64,000 nucleotides of DNA from Alkalibacillus almallahensis (GTDB lineage: Bacteria > Bacillota > Bacilli > Bacillales > Alkalibacillaceae), in contig NZ_JAASRU010000004.1 in the NCBI RefSeq assembly GCF_011761495.1, positions 1 to 64,000 of the forward strand. Direction: 5' to 3'. The position numbers were made by a program, and so were the translations under genes. This document shows, piece after piece, positions 1 to 8,066 of this stretch. Under the pieces are notes generated by a model that worked only from the letters and a program-made list of their open reading frames with translations, was not told the origin of the DNA and ran no database searches. Each line of letters starts with the position of its first letter. Position 1 is the stretch's first letter.

Positions 1-69
1 GCTCGACTTGCATGTATTAGGCACGCCGCCAGCGTTCGTCCTGAGCCAGGATCAAACTCTCCAATTAAA
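1..69 (-). rRNA. rrs: 16S ribosomal RNA, 5' end only (partial)
   Basis: Read on the minus strand, positions 62-49 give GGAGAGTTTGATCC, the conserved start of bacterial 16S rRNA, followed by the usual GGCTCAG and AACGCTGGCGGCGTGCC segments up to the window edge. Only about the first 65-70 nucleotides are present and the rest lies outside the window. The mature 5' end is set at about 69 by analogy with Bacillus and may be off by a few bases. Four promoter-like sequences lie upstream on the same strand. Confidence 0.97.
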
Positions 70-162
70 GTGTTTGATTTGGCTTATTGTTTCTTCATTT
101 CGTCTCCGCTTCCTTCCTATTAACAAATAAGAAGAAAAACGAATTGACGACAGGCTATTTTG

Positions 163-180
163 TTTAGTTTTCAAGGTTCG
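163..180 (-). promoter_or_regulatory. rrn leader antitermination (boxA-like) region
   Basis: On the minus strand this reads CGAACCTTGAAAACTAAA. The CTTGAAAACT core is the motif commonly found in the leader and spacers of Bacillaceae rRNA operons, where Nus factors and precursor processing act. It lies between the most proximal promoter (212-240) and the 16S start. The assignment rests on motif similarity and position only. Confidence 0.5.
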
Positions 181-211
181 ATGTGTGTCGCGTTCGAAAG
201 CGACAATGACT

Positions 212-240
212 AATATACCAAGTTGAAAACCGGAAGTCAA
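212..240 (-). promoter_or_regulatory. rrn promoter 1 (proximal)
   Basis: On the minus strand the -35 TTGACT (240-235) and -10 TATATT (217-212) are separated by 17 bp, a typical sigma-A rRNA promoter. The -10 is followed by a T/A-rich stretch and GTCGC, a pattern repeated after the other three promoters. It lies about 145 bp before the 16S start. Confidence 0.85.
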
Positions 241-307
241 CAACTTTTTATTAATCTTTTTAATCGATTGTTTAAATCGATTTTGCTCTCAAAAAGCGAC
301 ATTAATT

Positions 308-337
308 AATATACCAACTATAAACTTTATCAGTCAA
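308..337 (-). promoter_or_regulatory. rrn promoter 2
   Basis: On the minus strand TTGACT (337-332) and TATATT (313-308) are 18 bp apart. The -10 is followed by AATTAATGTCGC, nearly the same start-site region as promoter 3. It lies about 96 bp upstream of promoter 1. Confidence 0.8.
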
Positions 338-386
338 TAGTTATTTTAATCAAATTATTTCGCTTCTCTTTAAAAGCGACTTTATT

Positions 387-415
387 AATGTATCAACTGA
401 AATAAGAAACGTCAA
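387..415 (-). promoter_or_regulatory. rrn promoter 3
   Basis: On the minus strand TTGACG (415-410) and TACATT (392-387) are separated by 17 bp and followed by AATAAAGTCGC. The -10 is one base weaker than in the other copies. Confidence 0.75.
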
Positions 416-484
416 TACATAATCGCAAATCACAACTGCGAATCATTAACTCGAAATCATTCGGTTGCTGATGCGACGTTTATT

Positions 485-514
485 AATATAGCACGGGGGT
501 TCATGCACCGTCAA
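485..514 (-). promoter_or_regulatory. rrn promoter 4 (distal)
   Basis: On the minus strand TTGACG (514-509) and TATATT (490-485) are 18 bp apart, followed by AATAAACGTCGC. It is the most upstream of four tandem rRNA promoters and lies about 50 bp from the stop codon of the ygxA-like gene, which reads toward it on the same strand. Confidence 0.78.
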
Positions 515-567
515 TAACTTTATTCACACTTCTTCAATATCATTATTTTCGAAAAACTCAGCCTTTA

Positions 568-1449
568 TTAATCACCGTTTTCTGTCACATGATAACAACG
601 GTGATATACTTGCTCTCCTTTCGTCTCAAGTAAGTGAGTTTCGACAATACCTTTTTCTACTAAGTATTCTAAAAGGATCGATAAATCTAAAGCATAGTGA
701 CTTACTTCAGGATGCAATTTCAAATCGCCAAAAGTCCATGGTTCATCACTTTGACGCATGACATCCAATAAATGTTTTACACTTTGCTCTGCTCTTGAGT
801 GAATTGAAAAGTCACTCGCCAAAATCATAAGCTGTATCCGTTTTTCTACTGGTTCATCACCATCTATTAGTTCTCTATACAATTTGTAAACTTCAGGATC
901 AATGCGTTGGACTTGGTTCCACACCATGTTTTCAGGATGAAAGCCTTTTTCAATAACGGTTAAGCGTGCCAAATAATGTAGAGACCGAATCATTAAACTA
1001 TTGGCATCTAAATAGTGTTTTGTTTCAAAGAGTTCCTTGCATTCTCGGTATGAACGAACGAGTTTAGCAAATTCAATAACTTTTCGAAGTTTGCGACTTT
1101 GTTCAGGGAATTCGCGTAACATGTTCTTCAAATCAGCAACATAGTCATTGCGATCATAGATAATAGATCCTTTCGTCAGCCATTCGACAATCTTCCGATA
1201 ACCACTCGTGTCAATCCATTCATATAGCAATGGTTCTGATACAACATGCATGGCTGCTTTTTGCTGGTCATTAAATTCATAATGCTTCACATACCAAGGG
1301 TCTTGGGCTTCTTTCACAATTACTAATAAAATACAATCAAATTGGTCTGTCACTGAAAGATGACTGTCGTTTTTTTGAAGCATTAATATCCCTAAAGTAT
1401 TCGCATGACTAGCTCGTTCTTGATAAATAGGTCTTAAAACATTTTCCAT
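568..1449 (-). CDS. ygxA: Nucleotidyltransferase-like protein (YgxA family)
   Basis: A 293-aa soluble protein matching YgxA of B. subtilis in content and position next to an rRNA operon and YgzB. The family (nucleotidyltransferase-like domain) has an N-terminal fold resembling nucleotidyltransferases and a helical C-terminal half with a winged-helix look; its biochemical role is not established. The start chosen is the ATG at 1449, preceded by a strong GAGGAGG site. An in-frame start 18 codons further upstream has no ribosome site. It reads toward the rRNA promoters on the same strand with no clear terminator, so readthrough into the rrn promoter region is possible. Confidence 0.85.
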   Translation of the reverse strand: MENVLRPIYQERASHANTLGILMLQKNDSHLSVTDQFDCILLVIVKEAQDPWYVKHYEFNDQQKAAMHVVSEPLLYEWIDTSGYRKIVEWLTKGSIIYDRNDYVADLKNMLREFPEQSRKLRKVIEFAKLVRSYRECKELFETKHYLDANSLMIRSLHYLARLTVIEKGFHPENMVWNQVQRIDPEVYKLYRELIDGDEPVEKRIQLMILASDFSIHSRAEQSVKHLLDVMRQSDEPWTFGDLKLHPEVSHYALDLSILLEYLVEKGIVETHLLETKGEQVYHRCYHVTENGD

Positions 1450-1634
1450 CCTATGCTCCTCCTCGAATTTCCTTGTATACTTTAATTCGACAAAACTAAG
1501 CAAATTCCTTGTTCATTCACAGATGTGTCAAAAAATAATGCTATACTTCTACTATATGAAAACTTACAATATGAAAAGAATCATCATTTCATTTATAATG
1601 GTTATAAATATGATTCGACGAAGGAGTGAAAAGC

Positions 1635-2003
1635 GTGGCATTAAAATATAGTAATAAAATCAATAAAATACGATCAATTGCTTTAGGTTTAGTATTTGCT
1701 GGCATGATCATTATGTATATTGGGTTGTTTTTCCGTGAGACCGAATGGCTTATGCTTTCATTTATGATATTAGGTGTGCTTGCAATCGGTTTGAGTACCG
1801 TTATTTATTTCTGGATTGGGATGCTTTCAACACGAGCTGTTCCAGTCGAATGTCCATCATGTGGTAAGCAAACGAAAATGTTAGGGCGCGTTGATGCTTG
1901 TATGTTTTGTAAAGAACCACTCACACTAGATAAAGACCTTGAAGGTAAAGAGTTTGATGAGAAATACAATTCTAAACAATATCAAAAAGAACAGGAGAGC
2001 TGA
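1635..2003 (+). CDS. ygzB: UPF0295 membrane protein YgzB
   Basis: A 122-aa protein that follows the B. subtilis YgzB sequence closely. It has two hydrophobic helices (about residues 15-35 and 42-65), then a C-terminal zinc-ribbon-like segment with two CxxC-type pairs (CPSCGK and CMFC). The start is the GTG at 1635, eight bases after AAGGAG; a GTG at 1626 lacks that spacing. The function is unknown. Two TM helices with a cytosolic metal-binding knuckle suggest a small membrane-associated scaffold or regulator (inference). It is transcribed away from ygxA and ends inside its own terminator. Confidence 0.88.
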   Translation: MALKYSNKINKIRSIALGLVFAGMIIMYIGLFFRETEWLMLSFMILGVLAIGLSTVIYFWIGMLSTRAVPVECPSCGKQTKMLGRVDACMFCKEPLTLDKDLEGKEFDEKYNSKQYQKEQES

Positions 2004-2030
2004 TTTGAACTCAGCTCTCCTGTTCTTTTT
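1990..2030 (+). terminator. Rho-independent terminator of ygzB
   Basis: A perfect 14-bp inverted repeat (1990-2003 and 2011-2024) with a 7-nt loop is followed by CTTTTT. The TGA stop codon of ygzB is part of the stem. It lies between convergent ygzB and perR. Confidence 0.92.
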
Positions 2031-2080
2031 AGACACAAAAAATCGGTCTATTCTCATAGACCGACTAAAATCCTTGTTAT

Positions 2081-2524
2081 TTAGTGGCTCACTTCTGCTT
2101 GGCATGCATCACATGTTCCGTAAACTTCCATACGATGATCCGTCACATTGAAGCCTGTCACTTGTTCTGCTAACTGCTCAACTTCGTCTAATGACGGATA
2201 ATGGAAATCTTCAATCTTCCCACATGAGTTACAAATAATATGATAATGGTCTGACATATTACAATCAAACCGGCTGGATGAATCGCCGTAAGTTAACTCA
2301 CGGACTAAGCCAATATCTAAAAAGACACGTAAATTATTATAAACCGTTGCAACACTCATGTTAGGAAATTTGCTTTCAAGTGCTTTATAAATCTCGTCCG
2401 CAGTTGGATGATTCATTGAGTGCATGAGATATTCCAGCACTGCATGACGTTGTGGCGTAATGCGCACACCTGATGATTTTAATGTTGTTAATGCTTCTTG
2501 CATTCTTTCTTCAGTCACCGTCAT
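2081..2524 (-). CDS. perR: Peroxide-responsive Fur-family repressor PerR
   Basis: A 147-aa Fur-family regulator. The N-terminal winged helix (about residues 10-85) includes the ITPQR start of the DNA-binding domain and the HPTADEIY motif. The C-terminal dimerisation domain carries the sensing-metal residues in [10 protein letters not shown] and two CxxC zinc pairs (CNSC and CDAC). In B. subtilis PerR, two histidines are oxidised when Fe2+ is bound and peroxide is present, which derepresses katA, ahpCF and others. Its position between ygzB and a bcp gene copies B. subtilis, which favours PerR over Fur or Zur. The start is the ATG at 2524 after AGAGAGGT; an upstream in-frame ATG overlaps the promoter. 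Confidence 0.93.
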   Translation of the reverse strand: MTVTEERMQEALTTLKSSGVRITPQRHAVLEYLMHSMNHPTADEIYKALESKFPNMSVATVYNNLRVFLDIGLVRELTYGDSSSRFDCNMSDHYHIICNSCGKIEDFHYPSLDEVEQLAEQVTGFNVTDHRMEVYGTCDACQAEVSH

Positions 2525-2558
2525 GCACCTCTCTTTCCAACAAAATAATATTATTACT

Positions 2559-2573
2559 TTAGAATTCTTATAA
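2559..2573 (-). promoter_or_regulatory. Per box upstream of perR
   Basis: The minus strand reads TTATAAGAATTCTAA, which differs from the Per box consensus TTATAATNATTATAA at two positions. It lies between a TTGACA -35 (2605-2600, with a possible -10 TACACT) and the start codon, as expected for PerR autoregulation. Confidence 0.7.
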
Positions 2574-2626
2574 TTAGTGTAAAACGGTCGGTTTGTTTTT
2601 GTCAATTTAATCGTCTTTTGATTTGC

Positions 2627-3184
2627 TTAAACATCCGTCTTAAGTGGTAATTCTTCTCCACCCATAGCTTGGTTCACATATCGAGCTGCTACGAATAGGA
2701 AATCTGATAATCGATTTAAATATTGGACAACTAGTTGATTCTCTAACTCATCTTCTAGCGAAACGACAACTCTTTCAGCTCTTCTAACAATTGTACGAGC
2801 TGAATGTAGGGCCGCGGCACTCGGATGGCCTGAAGGTAAAATAAAATTATTAAGTGGTTCTAGCGCTTGATCCCACTCATCAATCTGTTTTTCAAGAACG
2901 TCAATATGCTCCTGCTTAAGCTGCCACATGACCTCTTTACCTATTGGCGTTGCAAGCTCAGCTCCAACATGGAAAAGAATTGTTTGTACTTGATGTAATG
3001 CATCAATCACACCTTCTCGACCGTCAAACGATGCTTCAGTCAAATGACTTCTTGCAATCCCAACCATTGAGTTGGCCTCATCACAAGTACCATATGCTTC
3101 GACGCGAATATCATATTTCTTCACTCGTTTTCCATAAATTAATGACGTCTCACCTTTATCCCCTGATCTTGTGTAAATGCGCAT
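2627..3184 (-). CDS. PduO-type ATP:cob(I)alamin adenosyltransferase
   Basis: A 185-aa enzyme of the PduO/EutT-type adenosyltransferase family. It transfers the adenosyl group of ATP to cob(I)alamin to give coenzyme B12. The N-terminal YTRSGDKGETSL is the ATP-binding signature; VEAYGTCDEANS and the later RTIVRRAERVVV segment with its conserved arginines are also typical. Proteins of this family form trimers of five-helix bundles. The start is the ATG at 3184 after AGGGGG. It lies one base after the hydroxyacid dehydrogenase gene on the same strand, so the two are probably co-transcribed. No cobalamin riboswitch is seen upstream. Confidence 0.92.
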   Translation of the reverse strand: MRIYTRSGDKGETSLIYGKRVKKYDIRVEAYGTCDEANSMVGIARSHLTEASFDGREGVIDALHQVQTILFHVGAELATPIGKEVMWQLKQEHIDVLEKQIDEWDQALEPLNNFILPSGHPSAAALHSARTIVRRAERVVVSLEDELENQLVVQYLNRLSDFLFVAARYVNQAMGGEELPLKTDV

Positions 3185-3185
3185 C

Positions 3186-4139
3186 TTAATACCCCCTGTC
3201 TGGATCAATCACGTTTTCAACAAGTTGACCCGATTCTAGATATGACTTCAAATTCGTTTCAAAAATATCAAAAGCACGTGGTTGATAATGTCTTGAAATG
3301 CCTGATAAGTGAGGTGTGACCGTACATTGTTCTAAATCCCAAAGCGGTGACTGATCATCTAAAGGCTCTTCCTCAAACACATCTAATACGGCATGGTAGA
3401 AATCCCCATCTTTCAGCGACTGAACAATAGCTGATTCATTAACTGTTTGGCCACGCCCCATATTTAAAAAGATAGCCGTTTCTTTCATCGCACTAAATTC
3501 TTCTGAATCAAAGTAATGATGCGTTTCGTCTGTTGCAGGTAATATACCAATTACATAGTCCGCTTCAGGCAAGTAATCATGCAACGATTCATTTGGATGA
3601 CACTCATCAAAATGATCTTTCAACTGACCACTTTGCGATATACCAACTGTTTTCATACGGAAACCTTTGGCTAGTCTTGCAACTTCTTGGCCAATTGCTC
3701 CTGTTCCTACTATTAACATCGTTCCGCCCGTGATTTCTGTCATTTTTACTGAACGATCCCATTTATGTTCCTCTTCAAGGTCCATAAGTTTTTTGGCTTG
3801 TCGACTTACCTGCAGGATCATAGCAATGACATATTCAGCCATTGGAATGGCATGAATTCCTCGGGCGTTAGTGACCTTGATTCCTTGTGCTTCAATTTGA
3901 TCAAACGGCATTTTATCCAAGCCAGCTGAAATCACCATAATCCATGACAAACGTTCAGCTTTCACTATATCGTCAGCAATTAAATCTTCACCGTATGTGA
4001 TCAGAATATCCGCTTCAGATAAATGGTTTCTTGCTTCATCAATCGATTCTTGCCAATTAAAATAAACATCAGGAAACTGTTCTTCGAAATGCGTTTTAAT
4101 ACTCGATTTCACTTTACATGTCGTTAGTACATTCACCAT
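3186..4139 (-). CDS. D-2-hydroxyacid dehydrogenase family protein
   Basis: A 317-aa NAD(P)-dependent oxidoreductase of the D-isomer-specific 2-hydroxyacid dehydrogenase superfamily. The nucleotide-binding glycine motif GTGAIG lies near residue 145, the catalytic Arg region in LNMGRGQTVNE, the Glu in LDVFEEEPL and the catalytic His in VTPHLSG. Substrate cannot be told from sequence; relatives reduce 2-keto acids such as glyoxylate or phenylpyruvate. The ATG at 4139 is preceded by AAGGAGAG. It lies downstream of bcp and directly upstream of the adenosyltransferase gene on the same strand. Confidence 0.88.
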   Translation of the reverse strand: MVNVLTTCKVKSSIKTHFEEQFPDVYFNWQESIDEARNHLSEADILITYGEDLIADDIVKAERLSWIMVISAGLDKMPFDQIEAQGIKVTNARGIHAIPMAEYVIAMILQVSRQAKKLMDLEEEHKWDRSVKMTEITGGTMLIVGTGAIGQEVARLAKGFRMKTVGISQSGQLKDHFDECHPNESLHDYLPEADYVIGILPATDETHHYFDSEEFSAMKETAIFLNMGRGQTVNESAIVQSLKDGDFYHAVLDVFEEEPLDDQSPLWDLEQCTVTPHLSGISRHYQPRAFDIFETNLKSYLESGQLVENVIDPDRGY

Positions 4140-4157
4140 CGTTCTCTCCTTATGTAG

Positions 4158-4192
4158 AATAGAAGGAACAACTATCTAAGCTGTTCCTTCCT
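4158..4192 (-). terminator. Probable terminator after bcp
   Basis: On the minus strand a 9-bp stem (GAAGGAACA with TGTTCCTTC) and an 11-nt loop is followed by a T-rich but interrupted run. It sits just after the bcp stop codon. Confidence 0.5.
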
Positions 4193-4201
4193 CTGGTTGA
4201 T

Positions 4202-4672
4202 TTAAGTTAAGTTTTCTTCAATATATTGCATAGCTTCTTCTACGTGATTCTTAACACGGACTTTACGCCATTCTTTAACGATATTTCCGTCTGGGTCAAT
4301 GATGAATGTTGACCGTTCAATTCCATAATATTCTTTGCCAAAGTTTTTCTTAAGCTTGTATACATCATATTTCTTAGCGGCTTCATGTTGCTCGTCCGAT
4401 AATAAAATAAATGGTAAGTCATGTTTTTGAATAAATTTCTCATGACGGTCCAGTGGGTCAGGACTCACACCTAGAATGACTGTGTTTAAATCCTGAAAGT
4501 GTTTATAACGATCGCGGAAATCACACGCTTCCGTCGTGCAACCCGGTGTCATATCTTTCGGATAAAAATACAACACAACATTCTTTCCTCTAAAATCTGA
4601 TAACGAGACTTGTTCACCATGACTGGCTGGCAAGGTAAAATCAGGTGCTGACTGACCAACCTCTGCTGACAT
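4202..4672 (-). CDS. bcp: Thiol peroxidase Bcp (peroxiredoxin)
   Basis: A 156-aa peroxiredoxin of the Bcp/PrxQ group that reduces hydrogen and alkyl hydroperoxides using thioredoxin. The active site PGCTTEACDF holds the peroxidatic Cys and a resolving Cys five residues later, the atypical two-Cys arrangement. The conserved FYPKDMTPGC context and C-terminal IDPDGNIVKEW segment are also present. It corresponds to B. subtilis ygaF, next to perR. The ATG at 4672 has an AGGAGG site. The role in peroxide defence fits its position near perR, although no Per box was recognised upstream. Confidence 0.94.
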   Translation of the reverse strand: MSAEVGQSAPDFTLPASHGEQVSLSDFRGKNVVLYFYPKDMTPGCTTEACDFRDRYKHFQDLNTVILGVSPDPLDRHEKFIQKHDLPFILLSDEQHEAAKKYDVYKLKKNFGKEYYGIERSTFIIDPDGNIVKEWRKVRVKNHVEEAMQYIEENLT

Positions 4673-4776
4673 CTTTTCATTCCTCCTACAAGAACTTTTA
4701 CTTTTAGATTACCGAATAATTTGGCTCATGACAAATCAAATTCAAGATTTTAATGATTTTTTCACATTTGTACTAC

Positions 4777-5136
4777 CTAACGAAACAACTTATAAAAGAA
4801 AGCTGCCGGGAGCAAAAAGCCAATAAATGCTTCGACCAAAGCAATCGCTCGTCCAATTCCAACTGGTGTAATATCACCATACCCAATGGTCATTAAAGTC
4901 ACACCACTGAAATAAATCGCGTGAAAAAACCGCTCAATGACTGAACCTACTTGTAACAACTCTCCTTGTAATAAGGTATACCCGATTTCAGCCAAACTAA
5001 AATAGATTAAGGCAAAACTGAGCATTAAAATGACATAAAGCGCAATAAAAGCAGAGAATAACTCGCGTGAAAAGGATCCCCGCATATCTTGATAATAACG
5101 CATAAACGTATATAGACTACTTGATAAAATCGTCAT
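4777..5136 (-). CDS. Two-pore-helix potassium channel family protein
   Basis: A 119-aa (or longer) membrane protein with the K+ channel selectivity filter TIGYGD near residue 83, flanked by a pore helix and two TM helices (about residues 27-50 and 95-115). This is the Ion_trans_2 layout of tetrameric KcsA-like channels; it lacks a cytosolic RCK domain. The first ATG at 5136 has no ribosome site and falls inside a hydrophobic stretch that continues upstream in the same frame for nine codons to an ATT at 5163, preceded by AGAGAGGTG. Either a non-canonical start or a one-base change near the true start is likely. See the finding on this gene. Confidence 0.8.
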   Translation of the reverse strand: MTILSSSLYTFMRYYQDMRGSFSRELFSAFIALYVILMLSFALIYFSLAEIGYTLLQGELLQVGSVIERFFHAIYFSGVTLMTIGYGDITPVGIGRAIALVEAFIGFLLPAAFFYKLFR

Positions 5137-5284
5137 GACAAGAACTAATGTAACGAGATGAATGATTCACACCTCTCTTTACGTTTGGCTTAATTATTCA
5201 TATGATACAAAAGGACAAACCATGAAACGATACACGGTTTATATGATAAAATATTTATAGAATATGGAAGTTGGAGGCACTAAA

Positions 5285-6586
5285 ATGAATCGAACAACAT
5301 CAGAACAATTATACGAAGAAGCAGAAGATTTAATCGTCGGCGGTGTTAATTCACCATCTAGAGCATTCAAAGGTGTTGGTGGAGGTACACCTGTTTTTAT
5401 GGACCATGGTAAAGGTGCTCATTTCACCGATGTAGATGGGAATCATTATATTGATTATTTAGGAGCATACGGCCCAATTATCACAGGGCACGCACATCCA
5501 CATATTACTCAAGCGATTCAACACGCTGCAGAAAATGGTGTCTTATATGGCACACCAACAAAACTCGAAAATCAATTTGCCCGTATGTTAACCAGCGCTA
5601 TTCCCTCATTAGAAAAAGTCAGATTTGTAAATTCAGGTACTGAAGCGGTAATGACCACGATTCGAGTTGCGAGGGCCTATACTAACCGTCGCAAAATCAT
5701 TAAATTTTCTGGTTGCTATCACGGCCATTCTGATCTCGTCTTAGTCGCTGCTGGTTCAGGCCCCTCTACATTAGGAAGCCCTGATTCAGCTGGTGTTACC
5801 CGTAATATTGCTGAAGAAGTCATTACGGTTCCTTTCAATGAAACAGAATCTCTAAAACAGGCACTCGAAACGTATGGTGATGATATTGCAGCTGTATTAA
5901 TTGAACCGATTGTCGGAAATTTCGGCTTAGTTGAACCAAAACCAGGATTTTTAGAATCGGTTAAGGCATTAACACACGATAATGGTAGCTTGTTAATTTT
6001 TGATGAAGTCATTTCCGCCTTCCGTTTTCATTATGGTAGTGCGCAAGAAATGACAGGTGTAGAAGCTGATATGACGGCGATGGGCAAAATCATCGGTGGT
6101 GGCTTGCCAATCGGAGCATATGGTGGCAGGGTCGATATCATGGAGCAAGTAGCGCCACTCGGTCCAGCCTATCAAGCTGGTACCATGTCAGGAAATCCTG
6201 CGTCCATGGCTGCAGGGATTGCTTGTTTAGAAGTCTTACAACAAGATGGTGTCTATGACGAAATGGACAGACTTGGCGAAAAACTCGAAAAAGGTATTTT
6301 AAAACATGCTGAATCATATGGACTTCCAGTGAAAATCAATCGTCTTAAAGGTATGCTAACGGTCTATTTCTCTGAACACGACGTCACGAACTACGATGAG
6401 GCTGAAGCAACGAACGGTGAACAGTTCGCAGAGTTTTTCCATCTGATGCTTGAACAAGGCATTAACCTTGCACCATCTAAATTCGAAGCCTGGTTCTTAA
6501 CAACAGCTCACACTGACGATGACATCGACCAAACCTTAATAGCTATCGAAAAATCATTTAAACAAATGGCACAGAAAGCCGTTTAA
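5285..6586 (+). CDS. hemL: Glutamate-1-semialdehyde 2,1-aminomutase
   Basis: A 433-aa class-III PLP aminotransferase. It converts glutamate-1-semialdehyde into 5-aminolevulinate in tetrapyrrole synthesis. The glutamate-semialdehyde aminomutase signature is clear: [11 protein letters not shown] near the N-terminus, [22 protein letters not shown] and the PLP lysine in [10 protein letters not shown]. By synteny it is the GsaB paralogue of B. subtilis rather than the copy in the hemAXCDBL operon. The start is the ATG at 5285 after TTGGAGG; an ATG at 5264 overlaps the ribosome site. It is transcribed alone, away from the K+ channel gene. Confidence 0.94.
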   Translation: MNRTTSEQLYEEAEDLIVGGVNSPSRAFKGVGGGTPVFMDHGKGAHFTDVDGNHYIDYLGAYGPIITGHAHPHITQAIQHAAENGVLYGTPTKLENQFARMLTSAIPSLEKVRFVNSGTEAVMTTIRVARAYTNRRKIIKFSGCYHGHSDLVLVAAGSGPSTLGSPDSAGVTRNIAEEVITVPFNETESLKQALETYGDDIAAVLIEPIVGNFGLVEPKPGFLESVKALTHDNGSLLIFDEVISAFRFHYGSAQEMTGVEADMTAMGKIIGGGLPIGAYGGRVDIMEQVAPLGPAYQAGTMSGNPASMAAGIACLEVLQQDGVYDEMDRLGEKLEKGILKHAESYGLPVKINRLKGMLTVYFSEHDVTNYDEAEATNGEQFAEFFHLMLEQGINLAPSKFEAWFLTTAHTDDDIDQTLIAIEKSFKQMAQKAV

Positions 6587-6660
6587 ATCGTAGAAAATAT
6601 TAATTTAAAAAATATTCAAAAAACGGTTGTTATTTAAAACTAATATGCTAAAATATAGAT

Positions 6661-6775
6661 AATTCAGAATTTTTGGATTACCCCTTATCTAAGGAACATG
6701 ATGTTATGAAACTCCCTTCCTTTCTGGTTTTACCAGATTTCAGCTCCCGGTATATGTTGCGGGAGCTCTTTTTTT
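6661..6775 (+). ncRNA. Candidate C-rich small RNA or terminated leader
   Basis: A promoter with TTGTTA (6627-6632), 16-bp spacing and an extended -10 TGCTAAAAT (6646-6654) should start a transcript near 6661. It ends at a strong terminator: 8-bp GC-rich stem AGCTCCCG/CGGGAGCT (6742-6767) plus eight pyrimidines. Between them are no good open frame, a 6-bp hairpin (TCTGGT/ACCAGA) and two single-stranded C-rich stretches (ACCCCTTATCT at 6680-6690, ACTCCCTTCC at 6711-6720) that could pair with Shine-Dalgarno sequences as in RsaE/RoxS or FsrA. It could also be an attenuating leader for the exporter gene 90 bp downstream. Confidence 0.5.
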
Positions 6776-6864
6776 GTTATGATAGGTTTATCTTCTCAGC
6801 ACATATGTCACAATATTAAACTTTAACCGTAAATTAGCTCATACTTAGAAAGGAAGATTAAATC

Positions 6865-7908
6865 ATGCGCGTGGGTGCAAGAGCGTTTAAAACAGGCGTT
6901 GCTACAGCAGTTGCTTTTTATGTGTCACTAGCCTTTGGTTTAGAAGCTGGTTTATTCGCTGCTGCTATTGCTGCCGTTTCCTCCATTCAACCGTCAATCT
7001 ATCGTTCTGTACAAACGATTGTTGAACAAATCCAAGCCAATATTCTTGGTGTCGCATTAGGTATTATTCTTGTTTTAACAGTTGGTAATGAACCGTTTAT
7101 CATTGGCTTTGCAATCGTGACTGTGATCGCCATCTGTATTCAATTACGAATGAAAGAAGACACGACATTCATCGCGATTATCGCAGTTATTGCCATCATG
7201 GATACAACACAGATGCCTTTCTTCGAATTCGCGGGCGTCCGTTTCAGTTCGATTTCAATCGGAATTCTGTCTGCATTCTTAGTTAACCTAGCATTTTTAC
7301 CGCCAAAGTACGAAACTAAATTATTTGAAGATATCAATCATACAACATCCGATATTTTACAATGGATTCGTGTGACAACACGTCACTTATCTGACCAACC
7401 TGCACTTAAGAAAGAGATTAATCGTCTGGGGAATGATTTATCTAGTGTTGAGCAGACCTATAATCTATTTTCGGAAGAACGTACGTATTCACAAAAACGC
7501 TGGTACGAGCGCGCTCGGAAACTTGTTTTATTTCGACAATTAATTCATACTTCAAATAAATCATTTCAGGTTCTAAATACTTTACATCGTATGGATGATG
7601 ATATTGAGAACATCCCTAGAAAGATTAACGAACAAGTTATTGAAGAAGTCGACAAGACATTACACACACATGAAAAACTGATCCTTATGTATTTAGGAAG
7701 AATTCGTAAAAAAGAAACCGATCCATTAGAAAAAATCTCAGAACCAGATATACCAGCGCTCGTCGACCAACTTCTCACAGTTTACGAAGAAGACGACGAA
7801 GACCGTTTGAAACTATTACCCCTAGCCTCTACTCTAATGGATTATCATCACGAATTATTGCGTCTTAAACGTTTATTGAGCAGTTACCAAACTAGTTCAC
7901 ATAACTAA
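6865..7908 (+). CDS. ygaE: Aromatic acid exporter family membrane protein (YgaE-like)
   Basis: A 347-aa protein with an N-terminal membrane domain of about five to six helices (residues 10-150) and a cytosolic helical C-terminal half rich in charged residues. This is the layout of the FUSC / aromatic acid exporter family. It lies in the place of ygaE in B. subtilis, next to the hemL/gsaB gene. The family is thought to export organic acids, but no substrate is known here. The ATG at 6865 follows GAAAGGAAG. It is preceded by the candidate small RNA or leader and followed by a strong terminator. Confidence 0.75.
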   Translation: MRVGARAFKTGVATAVAFYVSLAFGLEAGLFAAAIAAVSSIQPSIYRSVQTIVEQIQANILGVALGIILVLTVGNEPFIIGFAIVTVIAICIQLRMKEDTTFIAIIAVIAIMDTTQMPFFEFAGVRFSSISIGILSAFLVNLAFLPPKYETKLFEDINHTTSDILQWIRVTTRHLSDQPALKKEINRLGNDLSSVEQTYNLFSEERTYSQKRWYERARKLVLFRQLIHTSNKSFQVLNTLHRMDDDIENIPRKINEQVIEEVDKTLHTHEKLILMYLGRIRKKETDPLEKISEPDIPALVDQLLTVYEEDDEDRLKLLPLASTLMDYHHELLRLKRLLSSYQTSSHN

Positions 7909-7912
7909 AATT

Positions 7913-7957
7913 AAAACCGCTTAGCTGATTATAGAATAATCAGCTAAGCGGTTTTTT
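7913..7957. terminator. Strong terminator after the YgaE-like gene
   Basis: A perfect 20-bp inverted repeat (7913-7932 and 7936-7955) with a 3-nt loop, A-rich on one side and T-rich on the other. It can act in both directions. Confidence 0.93.
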
Positions 7958-7998
7958 GAATTCGGATTATCTTGCTTAGTTATTAGATAATCAGATCC

Positions 7999-8034
7999 AT
8001 TAATGAGATAAGTGCATGCACTTATCTCATTAAT
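7999..8034. repeat. Perfect 36-bp loopless palindrome
   Basis: Two 18-bp arms (ATTAATGAGATAAGTGCA and its exact complement) meet with no spacer. It lies between two convergent genes, 42 bp past the strong terminator of the YgaE-like gene and 32 bp before the end of the minus-strand gene. Neither side carries a proper T-run, so it is not a standard terminator, though it may serve the 8067-9293 gene. Confidence 0.85.
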
Positions 8035-8066
8035 CACCTTATTTATTTAATAAATTTACTGTCACT

